10,168 bases of DNA. It comes from Deltaproteobacteria bacterium (GTDB taxonomy: Bacteria; Desulfobacterota; Syntrophia; Syntrophales; UBA2192). Below the pieces are notes generated by a model. The model was not told the DNA's origin, ran no database searches, and saw only the letters and a program-made list of their open reading frames with translations. The DNA lies in assembly GCA_026388445.1 (NCBI GenBank), contig JAPLJU010000055.1:1-10168 (forward strand), given 5' to 3'. The position numbers and the translations under genes are program-made. This document shows, piece after piece, positions 1 through 5,370 of this stretch; the first letter of the stretch is position 1; the number at the start of each line of letters is the position of its first letter.

Positions 1-379
1 TTACCTTTACAAAATAGGTAAATGCATTGTTGAACTATGGACAATGCTTTATTAGGACACATTAATGTGACCCAGATAAATTGAGAAGTCAAAGATAATA
101 TTTTAGTTGATTACCACTTGAAAGGATGTATGTCCGTCAAAATCACGTGAGCTATGTTACAGGAAGATAGCCGCAGAAATTTGCACTTTCAGTCAGGTTC
201 CTTATGACAGCAACACAATTATCTTCGCATCACTATCAAATGAGCAGAAAAGTGGACAGATTTCCGACCGGTATTATCGGGAGTAGGGAGCAATGTACAG
301 GTGGCGGGAGATGGCGTGAATGTGAGACAACTTCAAATATAATATCAGTAATTTCAGCTAATCATATTTCGACAGCTAA
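1..379. other. AT-rich gene-free stretch, probable remnant of an integrated element
   Basis: No reading frame here looks like a protein I recognise. The longest candidate (204-398, plus strand) has no family motif and an odd composition. The stretch is visibly richer in A and T than everything from 923 onward, which fits foreign DNA next to the recombinase remnant and tRNA to its right. It contains a perfect 12-bp palindrome CACATTAATGTG at 58-69. It also contains a weak hairpin, GCATTGT (24-30) with ACAATGC (41-47), followed by a few Ts. Neither can be tied to a gene in view. The left boundary of the element lies outside the window. Confidence 0.45.
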
Positions 380-784
380 ATTATTGTTACGGATCTGAGG
401 CGTATCGGAAAGGCGTGGAGATCAGCCTGTAAAAGGGCAGGGATAGGCATCCGCTTATTCCATGATCTCCGAAGAACAACTGTCAGGAACATGGTCCGTG
501 CTGGGGTTCCCGAGCGTGTGGCGATGATGGTGTCGGGCCATAAGACATGATCGGTATTTGAATATTATAACATTATCAGCGAAGCCGATCTAAAACTTGC
601 TTCTCAAAGGCAGGAGGCCTATTTGGCGGCCCAAATGGTTGCAGAAATGGTTACAGTTGGGCATTTTGAGGAGAGGAAAGGGGCTACGGCAAACCGTAAC
701 CCCTTGATTTTATTGGTGGGCCGTAGGAGATTTGAACTCCTGACCAACGGATTAAAAGTCCGCTGCTCTACCGAACTGAGCTAA
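380..784 (+). pseudogene. Tyrosine recombinase (phage-type integrase) C-terminal remnant
   Basis: Only the C-terminal catalytic part survives. The frame opens after a TAA at 377-379 and is recognisable from about 392. It reads HDLRRT at 461-478 (the H-x-x-R box), then RNMVRAGVPERVAMMVSGHKT (the second conserved histidine region), then an in-frame TGA at 548-550. After the TGA it reads SVFEYYNI (551-574), where the second tyrosine of the pair (566-568) matches the usual nucleophile. Family members usually have arginine where the TGA stands, so a CGA-to-TGA transition explains it. The N-terminal SAM-like domain and the first catalytic arginine region are missing. After about 670 the frame is no longer family-like. 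It continues through the hairpin at 678-705 and antisense to the tRNA until TAA at 782-784. This is a non-functional relic of an element that integrated at tRNA-Lys. Confidence 0.85.
678..705. terminator. Stem-loop terminator between integrase relic and tRNA-Lys
   Basis: The arms AAGGGGCTACGG (678-689) and CCGTAACCCCTT (694-705) pair over 12 positions with one mismatch and a CAAA loop. On the plus strand the stem is followed by GATTTTATT. On the minus strand it lies 9 bp past the CCA end of the tRNA and is followed by TTTCCTCTCC. It probably ends the minus-strand purA/tRNA transcript and may work in both directions. The U-tracts are modest, so its strength is uncertain. Confidence 0.6.
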
Positions 785-790
785 CGGCCC
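714..790 (-). tRNA. tRNA-Lys (anticodon TTT)
   Basis: Read on the minus strand this folds into a full cloverleaf. The acceptor arms are GGGCCGT / ACGGCCC, the D arm GCTC...GAGC and the anticodon arm GCGGA-CTTTTAA-TCCGT with anticodon TTT. The variable loop is 5 nt, the T arm AGGAG-TTCAAAT-CTCCT, the discriminator A, and the CCA end is encoded at 714-716. It decodes AAA and AAG lysine codons. It lies 132 bp beyond the purA stop on the same strand and may be read from the purA transcript or from its own promoter. Its 3' end faces the recombinase relic, which marks it as the likely attachment site of the lost element. Confidence 0.97.
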
Positions 791-809
791 ACTGGTCTGC
801 AAGACCAGT
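791..809. repeat. Perfect 8-bp inverted repeat touching the tRNA 5' end
   Basis: ACTGGTCT (791-798) and AGACCAGT (802-809) form a perfect stem with a three-base loop, directly abutting the first base of the tRNA. On the minus strand no T-run follows, so it is not a normal terminator. It may be a processing signal for the tRNA precursor or a structure-stabilising leader. That role is inferred only from position. Confidence 0.5.
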
Positions 810-818
810 AATTATCAA

Positions 819-846
819 TTTTGAATTATGAGTTTTGAGTTATGAA
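819..846. repeat. Two tandem 14-bp AT-rich repeats
   Basis: TTTTGAATTATGAG (819-832) is followed directly by TTTTGAGTTATGAA (833-846), identical at 12 of 14 positions. It lies in the purA-tRNA spacer, which has no gene. No function can be assigned. Low-complexity runs of this kind recur in intergenic DNA of some bacteria. Confidence 0.6.
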
Positions 847-892
847 TTACTCTAGTCTATTTTATCTATTAGGTCCATTTGGCCTGTCTAAT

Positions 893-927
893 CACTAACC
901 ACCAGTCACTGACCACTCACCACTATT
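893..927. repeat. Five degenerate tandem heptamers overlapping the purA stop codon
   Basis: The plus strand reads CACTAAC, CACCAGT, CACTGAC, CACTCAC, CACTATT in register every seven bases, all beginning CAC. The last unit covers the purA TAG (923-925). It resembles the short tandemly repeated heptamers (STRR type) known from intergenic DNA of cyanobacteria and other genomes. Since the array runs into the stop codon, its growth may have set the very end of PurA. Confidence 0.55.
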
Positions 928-2221
928 TTTTGAATGGGTTTTTCAGGACGATCGTTTCATCGCGGTCCGCGCCCACGGAGACGAGGTAGAGCTTCACGCC
1001 GGAGAGCTTTTCGATCGTCTTGACGTACTTTTTCGCTTTAGCGGGCAGTTCCCTGATGGTCTTGGCGCGGCCGATCGGCTCCTTCCAGCCCTTCAGCTCC
1101 TCGTAGACCGGCTCGCATTTCGCGAGCTCCCTGAGGTTGGATGGGACGGCGTCGGTGATTTCCTTTCCGTTCACCCGGTAGCCCCTGCATATCTTCAATC
1201 GATCAATGCCCGTCAGGACGTCAAGCTTGGTGATGGCAAGCCCGTTGATTCCCGAAAGTCTTATGGCGTGGCGGACCAGGACCATGTCGAGCCAGCCGCA
1301 GCGTCTTCGCCGTCCCGTCGTGGCGCCGAACTCCTTGCCCATGTTCTGGATGCGCTCGCCGGTTTCGTCGGTGAGCTCCGTCACGAAGGGGCCGCCGCCT
1401 ACCCGTGTTGTGTAGGCCTTCACGATCCCGACGACGTCGTTGATCTTCGTGGGCCCGATCCCGGAGCCGCCGCAGGCATTTCCCGCCACCGTGTTGGAGG
1501 AGGTCACATACGGGTAGGTCCCGTGGTCGATGTCGAGATGTGTCCCCTGGGCCCCTTCAAAAAGGACATTCTTTTTCTGCCGGATCTCTTCTTGCAGGAT
1601 GAGCGACACGTTCGTGGTAAAGGGCCTAAGGCGGTCCGCGTAACACCGATACTCATCATAGATGGCCTTCTCATCGAGGGGCTCTTCATTGAAGAGTTTC
1701 GTCAAGTAGAAGTTCTTCTCATCGACGTTCCGTTTCAGCTTCGCACGGAAGGTCTCATCGTCGAGGAGGTCGCAGAACCGGATCCCCACGCGGGCAACCT
1801 TGTCCTCGTAACAGGGTCCGATACCCCTTCCCGTCGTCCCGATCTTCTGATCGCCCTTGGCGGATTCGCGGGCACTGTCGAGTCGGCAGTGATAGGGCAT
1901 GATCACGTGGGCGTTCTCGCTCACGAAGAGCTTCGTATCGGGCGGGAAGAGATTTCTCCGCCTGAGTTCATCGATCTCCCCGAGGAGAACCTTCGGGTCG
2001 ACAACGACGCCGTTTCCAATGATGCAGATTTTCCGTCCATGGAGGATGCCCGACGGTATCAGGTGCAGGATGGTCTGCTCCCCCTTGACCACAAGGGTGT
2101 GCCCGGCGTTGTTGCCGCCCTGAAAGCGGACAACCGCGTCGGCGTCTTCGGCGTAGAGGTCGACGATCTTCCCCTTGCCCTCATCGCCCCACTGGGTTCC
2201 TACTACGATGACGTTGGCCAT
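923..2221 (-). CDS. purA: Adenylosuccinate synthetase
   Basis: PurA joins IMP and aspartate using GTP to give adenylosuccinate, the first committed step to AMP, in the cytosol. The 432-residue product has the normal family length. The N-terminal GTP-binding loop GDEGKGK lies at about 12-18 with catalytic Asp13. Catalytic His41 lies in NNAGHT, at the same numbers as the E. coli enzyme. Further family blocks are IGTTGRGIGPCYEDK, TSSNTVAGNACGGSGIGP (the IMP site), the switch-like TTRVGGGPFVTEL, and GATTGRRRRCGWLD near 305. The ATG at 2221 has GGAG about nine bases upstream, and family alignment supports this start. It lies 218 bp beyond serA, with the dyad repeat and a candidate promoter in between, so it may be read both from serC and independently. 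Nothing in it looks damaged. Confidence 0.98.
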   Translation of the reverse strand: MANVIVVGTQWGDEGKGKIVDLYAEDADAVVRFQGGNNAGHTLVVKGEQTILHLIPSGILHGRKICIIGNGVVVDPKVLLGEIDELRRRNLFPPDTKLFVSENAHVIMPYHCRLDSARESAKGDQKIGTTGRGIGPCYEDKVARVGIRFCDLLDDETFRAKLKRNVDEKNFYLTKLFNEEPLDEKAIYDEYRCYADRLRPFTTNVSLILQEEIRQKKNVLFEGAQGTHLDIDHGTYPYVTSSNTVAGNACGGSGIGPTKINDVVGIVKAYTTRVGGGPFVTELTDETGERIQNMGKEFGATTGRRRRCGWLDMVLVRHAIRLSGINGLAITKLDVLTGIDRLKICRGYRVNGKEITDAVPSNLRELAKCEPVYEELKGWKEPIGRAKTIRELPAKAKKYVKTIEKLSGVKLYLVSVGADRDETIVLKNPFKK

Positions 2222-2299
2222 GGCGTATCTCCGTTGAAACGGTTTTGCTTAAAAAGCTCTTTTGATCCAGACTGTCTTTCTGGATGTTTCAAAAAGTTA

Positions 2300-2326
2300 A
2301 TTATATCTTTTCCGCAGGCTGTTCAA
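2300..2326 (-). promoter_or_regulatory. Candidate purA promoter partly inside the dyad repeat
   Basis: On the minus strand a perfect TATAAT (complement of 2300-2305) lies about 80 bp upstream of the purA ATG. TTGAAC (complement of 2321-2326) lies 15 bp further upstream. The -35 hexamer falls within the left terminal arm of the repeat at 2315-2439. The 15-bp spacing is shorter than the ideal 17, so this is only a candidate. Confidence 0.35.
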
Positions 2327-2439
2327 AAAGGCCTGGATGCAAGGCCCCTGAAATCTCGAGGACTGAGGCGTACTCGATCGTACGTCGCAGGGACGAGGGA
2401 TGAGGGAAACGCCGTAGACGGGCCTTTTTCAATAGCCTG
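2315..2439. repeat. 125-bp dyad-symmetric intergenic repeat (MITE/REP-like)
   Basis: The terminal arms CAGGCTGTTCAAAAAGGCC (2315-2333) and GGCCTTTTTCAATAGCCTG (2421-2439) are inverted copies matching at 17 of 19 positions. At the centre, CGTAC (2369-2373) and GTACG (2380-2384) flank a six-base loop. Both dyads share a centre at about 2377, so the whole unit is one large imperfect palindrome. The right end abuts the serA stop codon exactly (2440-2442). It holds no reading frame, so it can only move if an enzyme acts in trans, or it may act as an RNA structure between serA and purA. I recall related ends as dispersed repeats in deltaproteobacterial genomes. Only one copy is present here, so dispersal cannot be shown from this window. 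Confidence 0.7.
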
Positions 2440-4023
2440 TTAAATCTCTAGCTGGGTCACCGAAATCACATTCGGCAGCCCTCTCAATTTGTCGAGAACT
2501 TCCTCCGGTATGATGCTATCCGTGCTCAACACCACGACGGCCTGCCCGTCGACCTGCTCGCGGCTGAGGTGGAGCCTCGCGATATTGATGCTGTTGTTGC
2601 CCAGGGTGGTCCCGATGTTCCCGATGACGCCCGGCTTGTCATAGTTGTAGAGAACGATCATGTGGCCTTCCGGGATCGCTTCCATGGCAAACTTGTCAAT
2701 CCGTACAATTCTAAGATCCTGACGCCCGAAAATCGCGCCGGCGGCAGAGCGCTTTTCCTCTGTCGTCTTGATCGTCACGGAGATCATGCTGGTGTAATCC
2801 TTCATCTCGCTGCTCTTCGACTCGACCACCCTGATCTTCCGCTCCTTGGCGATGACGGGCGCGTTGATGAAGTTGATATTCGCGTTCAGGATCGGAGTCA
2901 GAAGCCCCTTCAGGAAGGCGATCGTGATCGGGGCCACGTTGTAATTCAGGATCTCCCCGCTGAACTCCACGTCCACCTGCTCGATGCCGCCTTTGACAAT
3001 CTGAGCCTCAAAACTCCCGAGCTTCTCGGCAAGCGTCAGGTAGGGCTGAATGCTCACGAGCACCTCCGCGCTCAAGGAGGGGAAGTTGACGGCATTGCGG
3101 ATCTCTCCCTTGTTCAGAAAATCTACGATCTGCTCGGCGATGGCAATGGCTACGTTTCGCTGGGCCTCGTCGGTGGACGCGCCCAGGTGGGGGGTGCAGA
3201 TCACGTTGGGGAGCGACAGGAGCTCCAGGTTTTTCGTCGGTTCCTCCTCGAACACGTCGAGCGCGGCCCCCGCCACCTTGCCCGACTTGATGGCATCGGC
3301 AAGGTCCTTTTCATTCACGATGCCCCCGCGGGCGCAGTTGATGATGAAAACGCCGTCCCTCACCCTGGCGAAGGTCTTCGCGTTCAGCATGCCCTTCGTG
3401 TCCTTCGTCAGCGGCGTGTGCACCGAGATGAAGTGGGATTTCTTGAGGATCTCGTCGAGCGAGACAAGTGTTATCCCCATCTTTGCGGCGGCCTCCGGCG
3501 CAATGAAAGGGTCGTGAACGATGACGTTCATCATGAGTCCCTTGGCCCTTTCGGCAACGACGGAGCCGACCCGCCCCAGACCGATAATGCCCAGGGTCTT
3601 GTTGTACACCTCGGACCCCATGAATTTGTTCTTTTCCCATTGGCCCATTTTCATGGAGGAGGTGGCCTGCGGGATTCTTCTTGCCAGGGCGAACATCATG
3701 GCGATCGTGTGTTCCGCCGTCGTGATGGTGTTGCCACCGGGGGTGTTCATCACGACGACGCCCCGCTTGCTGGCCGCCGCGACGTCCACGTTGTCAATGC
3801 CGATACCGGCCCGGCCGATCACCTTCAGATTCTTTGCCGCGTCCACGATTTCCTTCGTCACCTTCGTGGCACTGCGAATGGCGAGACCGTCATATTCACC
3901 GATGACACCTCTCAGTTCGTCCGGCGTCAGGTTGGTCATGACATCCACTTCGATCCCCGGCGCCTCCTTGAAGATCTCAATCCCCTCCGGGGCAATGATG
4001 TCACTCACAAGCACTTTCTTCAT
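2440..4023 (-). CDS. serA: D-3-phosphoglycerate dehydrogenase
   Basis: SerA oxidises 3-phosphoglycerate to 3-phosphohydroxypyruvate with NAD+, the first step of serine synthesis, in the cytosol. At 527 residues it is the long type with an added regulatory half. The substrate and NAD domains carry GLGRVG at about 148-153 with acidic D171 closing the NAD pocket. The catalytic set is R232 in NCARGGIV, E261 in DVFEEEP and H279 in TPHLGAST. An intervening domain (about 315-450) follows, then a C-terminal ACT domain (about 455-527, starting HMIVLYNYDKPGVIG) of the kind that binds serine for feedback control. The start ATG has GGAGG ten bases upstream. It lies 36 bp after serC on the same strand, which makes a serC-serA operon. 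The stop codon abuts the dyad repeat, and the C-terminus is normal. Confidence 0.98.
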   Translation of the reverse strand: MKKVLVSDIIAPEGIEIFKEAPGIEVDVMTNLTPDELRGVIGEYDGLAIRSATKVTKEIVDAAKNLKVIGRAGIGIDNVDVAAASKRGVVVMNTPGGNTITTAEHTIAMMFALARRIPQATSSMKMGQWEKNKFMGSEVYNKTLGIIGLGRVGSVVAERAKGLMMNVIVHDPFIAPEAAAKMGITLVSLDEILKKSHFISVHTPLTKDTKGMLNAKTFARVRDGVFIINCARGGIVNEKDLADAIKSGKVAGAALDVFEEEPTKNLELLSLPNVICTPHLGASTDEAQRNVAIAIAEQIVDFLNKGEIRNAVNFPSLSAEVLVSIQPYLTLAEKLGSFEAQIVKGGIEQVDVEFSGEILNYNVAPITIAFLKGLLTPILNANINFINAPVIAKERKIRVVESKSSEMKDYTSMISVTIKTTEEKRSAAGAIFGRQDLRIVRIDKFAMEAIPEGHMIVLYNYDKPGVIGNIGTTLGNNSINIARLHLSREQVDGQAVVVLSTDSIIPEEVLDKLRGLPNVISVTQLEI

Positions 4024-4059
4024 GAAGCATGTTCCTCCAAAAAATATTTCCGTCAGCGC

Positions 4060-5190
4060 TCACGCAAGCGATGCGCTGTTTTGTTTATAGGCTTCCTCCA
4101 GGGCCTTGAGGGCGGCCCGGATGTCCGATGGCTCTATCGTGGGCCCGCACCAGAAGCGGAAGCCCGGTGGGGCATCCCGGTAGGCGGCGATGTCGTGGGC
4201 GACGCCCGCCTTGCTCAGCTTTCCCGCGATGCCGCGGATGAATTCATCCTTCTTCTCCCTCGGCAGGGTCTTGAATTTTTCACTCGTCAGGGCAAGGCAG
4301 ACCGAAGTGTTCGACCGGATCTGCGGAGAGGCTGCGAGAAATTCGATCCAGTCCCGCCCCGAAACCCACTCCTCGATGACCCTGAGGTTGGCCTTGCTTT
4401 TCTTGATGAGGCCCGCAAGCCCGATGCCTTCAGCCCAGGTCAGGGCGTCGAGATAGTCCTCCACGCAGAGCATGGAGGGCGTGTTGATCGTGTCGCCGTC
4501 GAAGATGGCGCGGTTTAACTTCCCGCCTTTCTTCATCCGGAAGACCTTGGGAAGCGGCCAGGGCGGGTTGTAGGTCTCCAGGCGCTCCACGGCCCTGGGA
4601 CCGATAACGAGCACGCCGTGGGCTGCCTCGCCGCCGAGGCATTTCTGCCACGAATAGGTGAGGACATCCACCTTCGACCAGTCCACATCCATGGCGAAGA
4701 CGGCGCTTGTGGCGTCGCAGAGGGTCAAGCCCTCCCGGTTCGAGGGGATCCAGTCCCAGTTAGGAATTTTCACGCCGCTCGTCGTCCCGTTGGCGACGAA
4801 GACGACGTCGTTTGTCCAGTCGATCGCATGGAGGTCGGGAAGTTTTCCGTAATCGGCCTTCAGGACCGTCGTCTTGATCTTGAGCTGTTTCTCGATGTCC
4901 GTAGCCCAGTCCCGGCTGAAGGCCTCCCACACGAGGACCGTCACCGGCCGCGGCCCGAGAAGGCTCCACATGGCCGCCTCAAAGGCGCCGGTGTCGGAGC
5001 CCGCCATGATGCCGAGCAGGAAATCCCCGGGGACGCCGAGGATTTTTTTGCTCCGGTCAATGGCCTCCTTGAGCTTCTTGCGGCCCAGGGGGGATCGGTG
5101 AGAGCGGCCAAGCGCCGCTTCCTTCAGCGCATCGATGGACCATCCCGGTCTCTTACTGCAGGGACCGGAGCTGAAATTCGGGTTATGCAT
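4060..5190 (-). CDS. serC: Phosphoserine aminotransferase, variant (Caulobacter/Methanosarcina) type
   Basis: SerC transfers an amino group from glutamate to 3-phosphohydroxypyruvate, giving phosphoserine. It uses pyridoxal phosphate and works directly after SerA. The product opens NFSSGPCSKRPGW, has the cofactor-contacting aspartate in LCDATSAVFAMD (about D159) and the Schiff-base lysine in SWQKCLGGEAAHG (about K183), and ends with the conserved FRFWCGPTIE. This pattern fits the minority SerC lineage described for Caulobacter, rhizobia and Methanosarcina rather than the E. coli lineage. I chose the ATG at 5190 (376 residues) because AGAGGAG stands seven bases before it. A TTG at 5217 would add nine residues but has no ribosome site, and the family motif starts right after the ATG. 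It is the first gene of the serC-serA unit. Function is supported by the adjacent serA. Confidence 0.93.
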   Translation of the reverse strand: MHNPNFSSGPCSKRPGWSIDALKEAALGRSHRSPLGRKKLKEAIDRSKKILGVPGDFLLGIMAGSDTGAFEAAMWSLLGPRPVTVLVWEAFSRDWATDIEKQLKIKTTVLKADYGKLPDLHAIDWTNDVVFVANGTTSGVKIPNWDWIPSNREGLTLCDATSAVFAMDVDWSKVDVLTYSWQKCLGGEAAHGVLVIGPRAVERLETYNPPWPLPKVFRMKKGGKLNRAIFDGDTINTPSMLCVEDYLDALTWAEGIGLAGLIKKSKANLRVIEEWVSGRDWIEFLAASPQIRSNTSVCLALTSEKFKTLPREKKDEFIRGIAGKLSKAGVAHDIAAYRDAPPGFRFWCGPTIEPSDIRAALKALEEAYKQNSASLA

Positions 5191-5220
5191 AAGGGGTCTC
5201 CTCTTGTCGCAAACCAAGAA

Positions 5221-5249
5221 AATTTATCAGAATTGAGATGATATCTCAA
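5221..5249 (-). promoter_or_regulatory. serC promoter
   Basis: On the minus strand TTGAGA (complement of 5244-5249, five of six to the -35 consensus) and TAAATT (complement of 5221-5226, four of six to the -10) are exactly 17 bp apart. The -10 lies about 30 bp before the serC ATG. The hexamers and spacing fit a housekeeping sigma factor. The -35 lies within the palindrome at 5233-5249. Confidence 0.55.
5233..5249. promoter_or_regulatory. Perfect 7+7 palindrome, candidate operator between serC and radA
   Basis: TTGAGAT, three bases, ATCTCAA forms a perfect inverted repeat. It overlaps the -35 hexamer of the proposed serC promoter and lies about 25 bp upstream of the proposed radA -35. That is where a dimeric repressor would sit to control serC, and perhaps radA as well. 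No regulator gene is present to match it, so the role is inferred from position alone. Confidence 0.45.
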
Positions 5250-5273
5250 GATATTTTGACCCGCTTTTGGGTG

Positions 5274-5300
5274 TTGACGGAATGGTGAAAAAAATATACC
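5274..5300 (+). promoter_or_regulatory. Candidate radA promoter
   Basis: TTGACG (5274-5279, five of six to the -35 consensus) precedes an A-rich spacer and TATACC (5295-5300) at 15 bp. No better -10 stands at 17 bp. It is about 70 bp before the radA ATG. The -35 is good but the -10 is poor, so this is a weak call. Confidence 0.35.
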
Positions 5301-5370
5301 TATTAGCGTGAAGTTTCCTCGAAAAAATGGCTCCTTAAACCATCTTTTTTATTAAAGATAAGCACATTCC

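Noticed and set aside
204..398. 64-codon frame in the AT-rich segment
   Set aside because: It has no good ribosome site and no motif, and it runs into the recombinase relic in another frame.
893..927. CRISPR-like array
   Set aside because: Seven-base direct units with no spacers and no cas genes. This is a simple tandem repeat.
2265..2285. Hairpin ATCCAGA / TCTGGAT in the purA leader
   Set aside because: Seven pairs with a seven-base loop and no T-run on either side. It is too weak to call a terminator or riboswitch.
1268..2443. 391-codon open frame opposite purA
   Set aside because: It is antisense to a complete, well-conserved purA and crosses the dyad repeat, with no recognisable domain.
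4002..4032. Nine-codon leader ORF (MLHEESACE) overlapping the serA start on the minus strand
   Set aside because: Its ATG is only three bases from GGAGG, too close for normal initiation. It is probably chance, although the ten-base spacing to the serA ATG is slightly long.
2569..4518. 649-codon open frame on the plus strand
   Set aside because: It lies entirely opposite serA and serC, has no family motif or ribosome site, and is rich in Arg, Asp, His and Val as expected of the antisense of GC-rich genes.
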